A stretch of DNA of 64,000 bases. Origin: Obelidium mucronatum (Eukaryota > Chytridiomycota > Chytridiomycetes > Chytridiales > Chytriomycetaceae). The DNA is taken from positions 62,001 through 126,000 of the forward strand of contig JAIVFH010000053.1 in NCBI GenBank assembly GCA_025765595.1. The letters run 5' to 3'. Position numbers and translations under genes: made by a program. Every line of letters begins with the position of its first letter. The stretch's first letter is position 1. The notes beneath the pieces were generated by a model. The model did no database searches. It was not told the DNA's origin and saw only the letters and a list, made by a program, of their open reading frames with translations. Positions 35,147 through 47,398 of the stretch are shown here, piece after piece.

Positions 35147-35152
35147 TTTTTG

Positions 35153-35191
35153 ATGGGTGGCTCAGCAAAACTCTCTTATCTAAACCAATAA
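35153..35191 (+). promoter_or_regulatory. Possible uORF 2 upstream of CPSase (12 codons)
   Basis: ATG at 35153 to TAA at 35191, 6 bp after uORF 1. The same caveat applies. Confidence 0.2.
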
Positions 35192-35323
35192 CATACAAAA
35201 ATACTTGCATCGACAACAGACATCTCTGACCAAATCTACAAGAGCTCTTCTCTCTAAATCGTTTTCCTCACTCTCTCAAAAGCTCTCTTGCCCCTTTTAT
35301 CTTATCTGCAACAAAACAAAACA

Positions 35324-38300
35324 ATGCTTGGTTCGTTTCCACGCGCCGCTTTCTCTGCGTTGCGACCTTTTGTGGCTGCGACTACCCGCCAGCCGCTACG
35401 TTTCGCGTCCAATATTCCGCTTGCGAAGAAGGTATTGATTGTTGGATCCGGCGGGTTGTCCATTGGTCAAGCCGGTGAATTTGATTACTCGGGTACGTTT
35501 CATACGCGTGAGGTTTAATCTTTTGGAGGGTGAGGGGCTGTATTTAACCATCCCTTGTTCAGGCTCGCAAGCCATTAAGGCGCTCAAGGAAGAAGGGGTC
35601 CACACGATTCTGATCAACCCAAACATTGCCACTGTTCAAACCGGAAAGGGTTTAGCCAATAAGGTCTATTTCTTGCCAGTCAATCCAGAATACATTGAAT
35701 TTGTTATTGAACGTGAGAGACCGGATGGCATTCTCTTGACATTTGGTGGACAAAGTGCTCTCAACTGTGGTATTGCGTTGGAAAAGTCTGGTGCGCTCAA
35801 AAAGTGGAATGTGAAGGTGTTGGGAACACCCATTCGTACTTTGGAGTTGACTGAAGATCGTGATCTGTTTGCCAAAGCGTTGAAAGGTATCAAAAAAAAA
35901 ATTTCCTGCTAAAAAAAATTTTTTTTCTCCTTTTTTTTTTTCGCTCACTCATCAGTTTCTAGAAATCGATATTCCTGTTGCTGAATCCGTGGCTGTCGAA
36001 ACTGTTGATGATGCTATTGCTGCCGCTGAAAAGATTGGATTCCCTGTGATCATCCGTTCCGCTTTTGCCCTTGGTGGACTTGGTTCTGGTTTCGCTGATG
36101 ACGCTGACGCCTTACGCTCCCTTGCTACTCAATCACTCTCGCTCTCGCCTCAAATTCTCGTTGAAAGATCCATGAAAGGATGGAAGGAAGTTGAATATGA
36201 GGTTGTTCGTGACGCTGAAGACAATTGCATTACAGTCTGTAACATGGAGAACTTTGACCCTCTTGGGATCCATACCGGTGACTCTATCGTTGTTGCGCCC
36301 AGTCAGACATTGAACGACGAGGAATACCATATGCTTCGATCTGCTGCAATCAAGATTATTAGACACTTGGGGGTTGTCGGTGAATGTAATGTGCAGTATG
36401 CGTTGAATCCGTACAGCCTCGAATATGCCGTGATCGAAGTGAATGCTCGTCTTTCTCGTTCAAGTGCTCTTGCTTCAAAGGCTACTGGTTATCCATTGGC
36501 CTTTGTTGCTGCCAAGATTGCTTTGGGAAATTCGTTGCCTGACCTGAGAAACGCCGTGACCAAGACTACTACTGCCAACTTTGAACCATCCTTGGATTAT
36601 GTTGTTGTGAAGATTCCTCGTTGGGATTTGGCCAAGTTTGCTCACGTTGGAAGAGAGATTGGTTCGTCGATGAAGAGTGTTGGTGAAGTGATGGCTATTG
36701 GTCGAACTTTTGAAGAATCATTACAAAAGGTTGGTTTTATTGATCGGTTTTTTTTTTTTGGTTGACTCACTGCGTTTTTGGTAGGCTGTTCGTATGGTGG
36801 ACCCCTCCTTTAGTGGTTTTCAGTCGCTTCCTTTCCCGGACCTTGACAGAGCCTTGTCTGTACCAACCGATCGCCGTCTTTTCGCTGTTGGCAAAGCCAT
36901 GATCGATGAGGGATATACTGTTGACCAAGTCCACGATTTGACCAAAATTGACCGCTGGTTCCTCCACAAGCTTGAAAACATTGTCAACAACAGAGTAGAG
37001 TTGCAAAAAATTGCAGAAAACGCTGACAAGAAGGACGCATCTTTTATTCCTGCCGATCTTGTGAAGAAGTCAAAGAAGCTGGGTTTCTCAGATGCCCAAA
37101 TTGGTTCTTTGACGGGCACTTCGGAAGTACTGGTTCGTACTCATCGCAAGCAATTAGGTATCACTCCATTCGTCAAAAAGATTGATACTCTTGCTGCTGA
37201 ATTCCCTGCCGATACCAACTACTTGTACACTACATACAACGCCTCCACTCATGACGTCACTTTTGAGGACAAGGGTGTGATGGTTCTCGGATCCGGAGTG
37301 TATCGTATTGGTTCTAGTGTCGAGTTTGATTCCAGTGCTGTTGGGGCTATTCGTGCTTTGCGAGACTCGAACACTAAAACCGTTATGGTCAACTACAACC
37401 CTGAAACTGTATCAACCGACTTTGATGAATGCGACAGACTGTACTTTGAGGAGTTGAACTTGGAACGAGTGATGGACATTTATGAACTCGAAAACTCGTC
37501 TGGTGTCATTGTATCAATGGGTGGACAGCTACCGCAGAATATTGCTTTGCCCCTTCATCAGCGTGGCGTAAAGGTGCTTGGTACTTCCCCCGTGGATGTG
37601 GATCGTGCAGAAGATCGTGAAAAGTTTTCTCGGGTTTTGGATTCCATCAATGTGGACCAGCCAGCATGGAAAGAGCTCACGAGTGTTGAAGAGGCTTTGA
37701 GTTTCGCTGATGACGTTGGATACCCTGTTCTGGTCCGTCCATCGTATGTCTTGTCGGGTGCAGCCATGAATGTCGCTCATGACCACAAGATGTTGGAGGC
37801 TTTCTTGACTTTGGCGTCAGATGTTTCACCAGACCACCCGGTTGTTGTAACCAAGTTTATTCAAGGATCTCAGGAGTTGGATGTGGATGCTGTTGCTAAT
37901 GAAGGAGAACTTCTCGTATACGCTGTCTCGCAGCACGTTGAAGATGCCGGTGTTCATTCTGGAGATGCCACCCTTGTTATTCCACCTGTTTATGAAGGAG
38001 AAAAGGGTGAAGGCGTTGGTGGTGTTGGAGTACGTGGGTTGACGCCAAAGATTGTTGCCGAGTCCAAGGTTATTGCACAAAAGGTTGCCAAGGCTTTCAA
38101 GATTACTGGTCCATTCAATATGCAGTTGATTCTGACGCGCCCTCCTGTTGCTGAAGGGCCATCCACAGAGTTCACACTCAAGGTTATCGAGTGTAACCTT
38201 CGTGCGTCTCGTTCTTTGCCATTCATTTCCAAGGCTCTCGACATCAACTTTGTGGAGATTGCGTCTCTCGCAATCACCAAAAACCCTTTCAAGCATCTCG

Positions 38301-38959
38301 TACCCACCCAAGATGCCATGCTGGTTAAACGCGACTACAAAGCCGTCAAGGCGCCAATCTTCTCCTGGACGCGTCTTGCAGGGGCAGATCCCGTCTTGGG
38401 AGTTGAAATGGGATCCACTGGTGAAGTTGCATGTTTTGGTCGTGACTTGTCGGAAGCATACTTTACCTCTCTCCTCTCGAACCACACCAACTTTAAATCG
38501 TTGCCACCGAAGCCAGCCTCGTGCATCTTGATTGGTAGTGACAGTGGAACTGATGCGGAAGTGTTGAAGCATGTTGCGAGCCGTCTTTCGAGTGTTGGGT
38601 ACCGTATCGCAACAGACACTCAGGCTACTCGCGAAGTTATCCAATCTGTTGTTGAACCAGATGTTGTGTTGTTTGAGGGGGAGACTGGTATTCTGGACTT
38701 GATTGATAAGAAGCGGGCCATCAACATTTTCAGAAAGAATGATGTGAGTGTGGTGTTTGCGTTGCATGGAAACCGAGCCAAGAGTGTGACTGATGCTGGG
38801 TATTTGTTGAGACGAGCCACTGTGGATTTGGGTGTTGGGATTGTGAATGAGAGTCGAGGAGCGGTTGTGCTTGCTGATTCGATTGCAGAGTATGTGGCTG
38901 GAGGAAGAAGCAAGTTTGAAAGTGCCTTGAGTTGGGGAGAATGGGTTGCAGAGAAGTGA
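35324..38959 (+). CDS. CPA2: Carbamoyl-phosphate synthase large chain, arginine-type, mitochondrial
   Basis: Exons are 35324-35492, 35563-35886, 35963-36729 and 36785-38959 (1,144 aa). An N-terminal presequence rich in Arg/Ala/Ser ([16 protein letters not shown]) precedes [21 protein letters not shown]. Two ATP-grasp halves follow: [20 protein letters not shown] in the first, and [16 protein letters not shown] with [14 protein letters not shown] in the second. They flank an oligomerisation domain. The C-terminal MGS-like domain starts near residue ~1000 ([16 protein letters not shown]). No glutaminase or ATCase domain is attached, so this is the ammonia-using large subunit that pairs with a separate small chain in arginine synthesis. 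The gene symbol follows the yeast name. Confidence 0.95.
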
Positions 38960-39257
38960 GAAAATGAGCTAAATAAATAGGCATTATTGGTTTTGGATAA
39001 GTCTTTCATGTATAAATCTTTTTCACCTGTAACAATCTCTGTGAAGAGGGTTGCTGGTCAACAATGGAAAATTTGCACAGTGCCTGACACGACATGTAAG
39101 TGAAAAATTTTGTGCAATTTATCCATAAAATTGAAAAATCGGTTATATTCATGTTTCTCGTAAACGCTGGAAATGGGAGAAGGATAAAATGATGGAGAAA
39201 AAAAAAAAGAATTCCTTCGTTCTGAAGGTAAAAAAAAAAAAAATTGTCCGGGTTCGT

Positions 39258-41244
39258 TCACGCTCTTGCTGGGGCAACCCCAATCTCATTGCGATAACTT
39301 GATTCAAGAATGCTCTTGATGACTTTAGAATCAAAACGACGAAGAGGATCTCGCAGCCAACACCCACGAATCATGAGAAACAGTGGCTCAAGTTCAACAC
39401 CGAAACGGTTGGTGATTTCGATGTATTCTCGGCCCTCTGGGCGAAGTGGCAGCACTCCTGCCTGAATAAGGTCGGACGTTTCCTCGTACGACTTGCCAGC
39501 GTATGGTTCGGTTCCGGTGACGAGGTAGTAGGCGAGCATTCCGAATGACCAGATGTCTATTTCACTCGATGCATTTCTATTGACAAAGGAATCAGGTGAT
39601 TGGAAGTTGATTTCAGGTCGTCGTAAATGGGGCGCGTTCAGAGAGTTGGACGCTAGAAAAATAAAATAAAATAAAAAACCCCCGTAAACATTAAAAAATA
39701 AAAAAATAAAAAAAAAACTAGAAAAAAATGCACCTTCAGCTGCGTTTTTACGAGACATTCCAAAATCGGAAATAGCAACGACTCCCTCACATGTGATCAG
39801 GACATTTCGTGGACTCAAGTCACGATGGATCACATTATGATTGTGGATGTCTTGGAGTCCTGAAATGAGTTCGTAAAGAACACGAAAGAGTTGTTCGGGG
39901 TGACTCATGATATATCCGTCGACTTGATTTGGACAGAATTCGGCGATCAGCTTGGGTGGGTCTGAATTGTTTTTAAATAATTACTTTTGAGCTTTTTTTT
40001 TTCTTTTGAATTTAAGGAGATGTATGAGCTGGATACTTACATGCAGGCGTTACTCCAATCAATGTATGAACGTTAGGCAGAGCGGAAAGCTTACAAACAA
40101 GAATTCAACAGCATTTCAATAAAATGAAAACAAAAACAAAGCAACAAACAAGCAAACATACTTTTTTCCAATTCTCCATTTCCTTCTTGATGGCTCTTTC
40201 AATCATATTCCATGGAATCTGGTGAGGCCCGGAACCCTCAACCTCAAAGACTTTTACAGAAACGGTCTGATCCAAATACGTTCCCTCGTAAGTCAAGACT
40301 TGAATCATACATTAACAAAGTCGAAAACCATGATCAAGAAAGAAAGAAAAGAAAAATAGAAACGAACAGTGTACACCAAATTGGATTGGCATTGACTCGG
40401 GAGAGAATTGAATATTTTCTGCAGAAATGACACTCCAGGACTCTTCTTCTTTTTTGGGGCAATTCTGGCCGTACCAGGTTTTAATTCTGGCCAACTCTTC
40501 TTCGTGGGCAGAGTCAATGTTTCTTAACTCGTTTTGGCGCAACAGATACGCAGCGAGAGCAATTGTTTCCCTCTTTTGTTGGGGTTGGGGGTTTTTCTCG
40601 GCTATTTTAGCGAGAACCTCCTTGATCATGCGACTGTAACCAGCGTCTTCGGAGCGGAAAGCGCCGATCAACTGCTTCATTTGAGCATCATTAAAACCAC
40701 CTGTTTGTGCGTGCGTCAGGAGCTTGACTGCGACGCTTGCGGTGAGACTGGCAATTTCGACCTGCAAGTCTCTGCGGGGGGGAATTGAAAGAAATGAAGT
40801 CAGACCAAGAAAAGAAGAACACGCAACGCACTTGTCGAATTGCGCAATCTGGAGCTTGATCTGGCTCGTTGTCGCAGCCTGGTGAAGCTTTGTGAACACC
40901 AGCTTGAAGAAGGAGCGCTTCTCCTTCTCCTTCTCCTTCCCCAGATACTCGTGTATCTTGCCCAGCGTGTCGGACAGGCGCTTGGCGTGGGCGGCGACGT
41001 CGGAGTCCGAGTTGCGCGGCGGCAGGGCGGCGAGGGTGTTCGCCAGGGCGACGGCGGTCTGCAGCAGGCGGTGGGCGTCCTCGCGGTTCTGGCGCAGGTC
41101 GGCGCACAGCGTGATGACGCCGCCGACGAGCGTCACGAGCATGTCGAACGGCGCCGGGAACCGCAGACTGGCCGCCGCTCGCGCGAGCGCCGCGTAGTCG
41201 ACTGCATTCGCTCGGACTGGGGCCGCGTGGTTGCTTGCTGTCAT
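39258..41244 (-). CDS. Four-helix-bundle (MLKL/HeLo-type) protein kinase
   Basis: Exons are 40832-41244, 40377-40771, 40162-40298, 40041-40089, 39734-39961 and 39258-39652 (1,617 nt, 538 aa). Residues ~25-160 are amphipathic helices (LVTLVGGVITLCADL; LLQTAVALANTL; KRLSDTLGKIHEYLG; KLHQAATTSQIKLQIAQFD), the pattern of the N-terminal bundle of MLKL-like and HeLo-domain proteins. Residues ~255-530 are a tyrosine-kinase-like domain. It has the beta-3 Lys in VSVKVFE (~285), HRDLSPRN (~378), DFGMS (~398) and DIWSFGMLAYYLVTG. The glycine-rich loop is not recognisable (SPESMPIQF in its place). Animal MLKL executes necroptosis by membrane permeabilisation; fungal relatives are linked to regulated cell death. 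That function here is inference. The first exon is GC-rich (46 of 60 bases at 41041-41100). Confidence 0.82.
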
Positions 41245-41800
41245 TTCAAGGACTAATTTTACATGTTCGCATTTTTGCTTTTTTGCTGTTTGTTTTGCGT
41301 CTACTGCCAAGTTCAAACCATCCCCAATTACTGTTCATCTTTGTGTGTCTTGCCACCCAACGGATCTAGCCAGCTCACTGGTGTTTGACTTTGATGGGGA
41401 CGACCGACATCTTAAAAACACTATCTGGGACACGGTGACGCAACAGGCGAATAACAAAGCAGAATGAACTGAAAATGGGTGGGAGTGAAGAACAACTTAA
41501 ATATGTCCAGAGGCATGGGACTCACAGCAGTGATAGATATAACCCAACATAAGATAGCGGTGGAAGGCTTGTTACTTCTTTGGTCCAGGGAGAGAGTAGC
41601 GGGGATGGCAGTTCTGGAGCAAAAACCGCAACCCTATATTTACATAAAATAAATGAAATAGTCTGGCGTGGCTCAGCATTCATTACTGATGACTGTTGTT
41701 ATTCGACCTCACCGCAACCCACGCCACATTTTAAGTGGCTGGGACTTGGTAGATCTACTGTGATACCAAGCTGTCCAAAAAAAAAAACAAAAAGAAAGAT
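41245..41800. other. Divergent intergenic region between kinase and PARP genes
   Basis: This 556-bp region is shared upstream DNA for two candidate stress-response genes. Only spurious open frames are present, and no RNA gene or repeat was recognised. Confidence 0.5.
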
Positions 41801-44800
41801 ATGGAAACCATCAGGGAAGAGCTGCAGGCTCTGGAATCCATCTGGCACAATCCTCCTCACTCTGAGTTTTCTTGGACTGAGAAGGTCCCGCAAAAGGAAT
41901 TCGATCCATTGGTCGTGGCTCATGCAGTGTTTACAAAGGCCAATGCAGCCACTCAGCCACTCTCCCAGTTTATAGTAGTCGTCTCTTTTGTAGTCTCTGC
42001 AAGATATCCAATCAGCATCGATCATGATGCTTTGAAAGTGTCTGTAGAAAGTAGCGACAAGTCCCTCACCGTTGGACAGCTCGCAACCCTACAGACTTGC
42101 GCCAATCAAGCTGTCCAGACCTCAGGTTTATTGCAATCATCAAATCACTCTATTTCTGAAGGGCTGGTTCTTTTTTATTAGTTTCTGGCGAGGCGATTCT
42201 GTTCAACATTGGAGATGCAGTCCGACAGAGCTTTTTGGCAATCACGTCCGCCACACCACAGTCCACCTCTGCAAGTCTCTCACCCATAATTCCATTGATG
42301 ACTTCTCTTCAAAATATGAAGGAAGATCCGTTTGTGATAACGAATGGGATGAGAACACATCTTTCATCAGTGAGCCTTCAAGCTGTTTTGCAGGCGGCCC
42401 AAGCCCACGCCGAAGCCACTTGCATGAAAGAGAAACTGGGATCAATCTTACACGTGCATCCCATCGCCTCTCGAAGACTCTTGGACAACTTCCTTACAAA
42501 GCACACCGAGCTCATGAATACCATATCCAACCCAGTCTGGGGACCTACATTTGCATTCCACTCGACATGCGATAAAGATTTCATCCCGTCCATTATTGAC
42601 AATGGCTTACTGGGCGCCGGGGACTACACAACCGATGGAGAACTAATTCCAATGCTACATGGAGCCATTTACGGAAACGGAATCTACGCGTCGCCGTCTT
42701 TTGCGTTTGCGGATCAATATGGATTCCAAGACTACATGGAAAACAAGCAGATCATCATGTGTCTTGTGGCTCCTGGACGAGCCAAGCCGATCCAGCAACC
42801 TGTATTGTTCTCCAAAGAATGGGAAACTCATTACATCCAGGTGGCGAATCAGCCAATTGAAACCGGGTTTGATTCGCATATACTACACAAGAAGCAAATC
42901 GTTGTTCGAGAAAGCAGCCAAATTCTCCCGCTCCTGTTAATCACGTATGAATCCAATCATCCCATTGGATTCGCTCAAAAGACGGCCGCCGTAAATTCAA
43001 GAATGTTGAAAGCGCTGGCCAATGCAGAAAGCTATATGGAGAAGGAACTGGAATCGATTGAAATGCATCCACTCGTGTCTTTTTCTGAATCTGCTGAAAA
43101 GTATTTCACTCTCACTATCCCATCGACAATTAGCATGTATCAACCATTTCAACGCAAAAAGACGCATGTCAAAACGCACTTGATACTTCTTATTGATCGG
43201 TCAAAGTCAATGCGAAAGCGAGCATACACCAAGCTGGTACTCCCCGCCTGCTCGCTGCTCACCAAAAAAGTCGGCGCTGCAAGAACGGACGCGATTTTCT
43301 TTGGGAGTACTGTAACCACGTTCCCAAATATCAAGAATGGGTTCTTTGAAAGCGACAAGGCTGTGGGGATGGAGCTGGAAAACGGAACGGATATCATGGG
43401 TGCCTACAAGGCGGCTGTGGAAATCGCATTAAGAGAAGAAGAGGCTGCTCAACGAGACTTTGAAAATTCCGTGAGTTTGGAAGCAGAGAAAAAAGTCGAT
43501 GCTGTGAAGGCACAGGACCTGGTGGATAAAGAATTATTTGACAGATTGAATAAGTACAAGAAGGAGAAGAGAATCCAGGATGGAACTGGTTTCGTGGAGA
43601 TGAGTGAAGAGGAAATTGAACGCCGGGACTTTCATGTCAAGGCGAGTGAAGTCAGGGCTCAAATGAAAGCTGCCGGGAGAGAGAGTATATATGCTTTCGT
43701 GTTGATCACTGATGGAGAGGACACGTTCACAGACGAAGATGGAGTTGATATTGTCTTGACCAAGTACAACAAAATGATTAACGGGGCGGGTTTAAACTTA
43801 AACACTTTGTTCAAGGTACCTTAAAATATCTTTTCGAAAAATTAAAAAAATCCCTAATTTCAATCAAACAGATCATTGGGGTGGGTAAAAATTCAAGCAC
43901 AAGAATCGGGCTTAAAGCACATTTGGCAACACAAACGCTGCATCAATCTGCTCATGTCTCACCTGTCTGGTACTGCCAAAAAGTTCACGAAATTCCAGTA
44001 ATTGCAGCCAATCTCGGCAGCAAGATTTCAGAAGCCCTTGGATTCATCTCAATTGAGGCTCCTTCACTACATATCTTGAATGGATTCATCAAGAATTGGA
44101 CTTCAACACCTATATCAAGAATCTGCTCGACCCTGTCAACAAAGTCAAACAACACCAAGACAATTTTATTCAAGGGAACTCCTCCTCCAGCACTCATTAT
44201 CGACGGCTGTCCTGTCCGAATTAAGCTTTCAGCCAATTCATCACCAGATGTTAACAGCGTCTTGATTCTTCTTCGAGAACTTCTTTTGGACGTTAAAGTC
44301 GCGGTAGTTACGCGGAACAATTACAAGCAACCAACGGATGCTTTGCTAAAACTCGTTCAAGAGTTTCGATCGGCTCAATTGGGCACATCTGAATTCGCAT
44401 CAATGAATGGTTCTGATCGCATGAAACTGATGAAAGAAAAGCGAGGTCTTTTGATGGACTTGGATGGTATCATTAATGAACTGAGGGTTGACTTAGCGGT
44501 TGTTGAGACACAATTGAGTCATGAAGATGCAGCAAAGTGGTTGGCACCCATCAAGAGTATGAAATTTGCAACTTCCATAGTGAGAAGATCAGCATCTGCT
44601 GCGGATGATGCCACATTGAGGGATGATGTTGCCAAAGTTGTGGAATGGTGTCAGACAAATACGACGGTCGCGGTATCAGGCCCCACTTCCAAGCAAAGTG
44701 GAATGACCGCCATCTCGCACTTGAAAGATATAAGTCTTCTTGAAACCAAAAAAATGACAGTGTCGGACTTTCTGTATTCATGTGGGTTTCCAGGAATTGG

Positions 44801-46736
44801 GATCCAAGTGGTGCGCTCGCAATCAGCAATTGTTAATCCATGGAATCTGGTTGTCAAATATGTATCTCCTGAATTTGGTGATAGTGCCTCAGCCATGTGC
44901 ATGTTGCACGCTGGAATTGTTTGGAACGACAGTGCAGGACATCAAATAGAGGTTTGGTCAACTGATTCGTGTTTCCCAATTTTTCTTGTGCCGTAAACCA
45001 ACCCATGATTTCTTTCCATCAGGACGTATTGCTTGTTTCAAACCCATTCGATGACAGGCCTTTTCGGATTTTTTCGTCACTCAGCATCTTCAAAGCCTAC
45101 ACAAGTATCGTTTTCACCAGAAACCCAGACTTGTACCTGCCTCAGCAAAGAATCGCACTTCTCAGCATATCACTTGTAAGAGCGATTGAACAACTGTATC
45201 AAAAGCATGATCAAAAAGGGAGCTCGCAACTAGTCGACATGGCTTCATCAAACAACACTGGCAGCATCGAAAACATCTTCAACATTATTTTCACTCTTCG
45301 CAAGTTCAAACACAACTCATGGAAAGCGTTCCTCGCACGTCTTCAACAACCAAATCCATCCAAATACCTAACCGAAAGCACTGCAAACGATGACGCCGTG
45401 GGGGTAGAAGAGCAAGATGGAGTGCTATCAATTGCACAGGTTCTGGTGGCGCTTTGTGGTTTTGCTTGCTTTGAAACGAGTCCCTCTGAAAAGAAAAAGA
45501 GCATCTTGCACTCTGGAAACGAATCACAGCTTTCTGAAGCTGCCTTGGCGCTTTTGGGAGAGAGTGTTTCACGTGGTTGTAGAATCAAAATCAAATCTGC
45601 GGACGCAACAAATCCCAAGAAATATCGTGAATTTATTCGGGAAGCATTATCGATTTCTTTGGAGCAGGTTTCTGGGTTGGATGGAACGGTGCCAATTCAA
45701 AGCAGCAGTGTATGGGTTGCCAGCGGGAAGAAATACTCTGGCCGGTTTTTCAAAAGCGAAAAATGGAGAACGAATGCGAGTCCACAGGGTGTTGCGGCTT
45801 GTTTGGCCTTTTCTAGGTGGTGTGCTGGGTTTTGGACGGGAAAGACTGAGACGTTGGAAGATGTCCTCAGTAATCAAGAGGAACGAGCAGCTTTGTTTGA
45901 CGGAGTCAAGCAGTCTGTCGAGCAAGATGATGGAATGCACGGGTTTCTTACTTTGTACAGTGAAGACCTGGTTTCTGACGATACTGGAACTTCTCTAGCG
46001 TCAAAGGATTTACTTCAGATTGCGCTGTATCTCCAAGGACTTCGGTATCATGAATCAAAAAGCCGGAGAGTTGGGTTGAAAAGCCTTACAGATCCTTTCA
46101 CCGTGATATCCCACATTTTGGTATAGTTCTTTTGAGTGCCCTCAAATCAGAACCCTAAAAAGAAATTTTTTTAGGAGGAAGAAAAAAACGAAATATACAA
46201 AGATTGGTTCGCTCAAAAGCAACGAGAAGTGAACGCTCTGGGTCGAGCAAAAGCCCACCAAATGCTCGTTGAGCTTAAGCTGAAGCAACAAGAGCAGTTT
46301 CTTCACGTTCATCAAGACAAGATGCCGCGTATATTCACTGCAGGCGAGGGTAGCGAAAATGAATCAGACACGAGCCGCGGATGACCAATTGGAGTTGATG
46401 CCTGGAGGACTTTTGAAGCACCACTGCACGAATGAAGATTGCTCGGAATATATGGTTAATCAAGCTACGGACAATGATCGTATTCACAACCGACGTAACG
46501 GCTTGTATCGGCATTTGAAGTGGTTCTTTATCCCAGACAAGCGCTATATTCCCAACTTCCATGTGCTGTTGATGCACTTCAAGGCGATTCATGAAAAAAA
46601 GGGAGTTGATAAAGAATCCATGTGTGAGAAACTGTGCGAGTCGTTCAAAACGAATGATACAACAAAATTGATTGTGCGTCGACTGGGGGACGCCCATCTT
46701 GCTGACATTGTCGGAAAGACTTTGAGCGCGATGTGA
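41801..46736 (+). CDS. RWD-PARP-vWA multidomain ADP-ribosyltransferase-like protein
   Basis: Exons are 41801-42125, 42182-43815, 43872-44951, 45023-46120, then either 46175-46384 (1,448 aa) or 46175-46267 plus 46344-46736 (1,540 aa). The N-terminus fits an RWD domain (EELQALESIW, VVSFVVSARYPIS). A PARP catalytic core follows: His in FAFHSTCDKDF (~234), IIDNGLLG and the Tyr in GNGIYASPSFAFADQYG (~275). The third triad position near KQIVVRESSQILP aligns to Gln or Lys, not Glu, so mono-ADP-ribosylation is more likely than polymer synthesis. A vWA domain starts near 440 with an intact MIDAS (LIDRSKSM; NGTDIMGAY; LITDGEDTF). The remaining ~800 residues are unassigned. It is head-to-head with the MLKL-like kinase. 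Confidence 0.85.
46359..46736 (+). other. Open frame overlapping the PARP last exon (alternative C-terminus or separate gene)
   Basis: This 125-codon frame is shifted relative to exon 46175-46384 and overlaps its stop by 26 bp. Its composition looks coding (LYRHLKWFFIPDKRYIP; HHCTNEDC). A 76-bp GTTGAG...CTGCAG intron at 46268-46343 would join it in frame to the upstream exon. GTTGAG is also the inferred donor of an AIM24 intron. It is therefore better explained as the spliced end of the PARP gene, with the unspliced form ending at 46384. Confidence 0.5.
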
Positions 46737-46781
46737 TTGTCGAATGAAGCATTTATTAATATTAGTACAATTCTATTACGT

Positions 46782-47236
46782 TCAAGATGAGGCCGTGAAA
46801 TTCTCCCACCACTTTCGGACTCTCCCCTTCGATTCTTGCATCCCAACTTCGCGTTGAATGCACTTTGCTACGAACCAAGGTGAGTGATATGGAATTTCAA
46901 AGAAGATTCTTTGGTATTTAAGATGGTTCGTCAAGTCGAGTTGCACGACATTGTTACTGTTTTTGTACAGGTGCAAATCACGCGCGTGAGCTTGGCTGAG
47001 AGCCTTTCCTTTCTCAACCCCATTCACCAACGCAAACGCTTCTATAGCAGGTCTCGCTGTAACCAATTTGATGTGATTGTAGCTAATTTTGATTCTTGAT
47101 CTGTGCGTCAAGTTGTTTGGTTAAGACACACCTCTCTGCAATTCATACACACATACTTTCTGCTAACGAGATTCTCAGCCGCTGTTGGAATGATTGTCAA
47201 AATTCTTGCTCTCCTGTTGAAACGGAGAGATGGCAT
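46782..47236 (-). CDS. Small PH-like protein, paralogue C
   Basis: Exons are 47157-47236 and 46782-47100 (132 aa), with an intron of 56 bp in the same position as in A and B. It shows MPSLRFN, SRIKISYNHIKLV, RDLHLYKNSNNVVQLDL, KYQRIFFEIP and a terminal helix with IQREVG. It is more diverged than A and B. Function unknown. Confidence 0.78.
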
Positions 47237-47398
47237 GTGTGTCTTAACTTTGTTTTTTCAATGAGATAAAATATAGGGCTTGCAGACTTTGCAGTACTGT
47301 AAAAACGCAAGACACAAAAAATATATATTCTGCAGGACGCAGTCTTTTGCAAAACGCAGGCATTGCAAGCCAACAAATCAATTCGCTTGCAAATCAAC

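Larger units (their letters stand above)
34805..35323. other. Intergenic region upstream of CPSase
   Basis: This divergent interval is 519 bp long. It contains two short ATG-initiated frames close to the CPSase gene (listed separately). No RNA gene was recognised. Confidence 0.5.
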
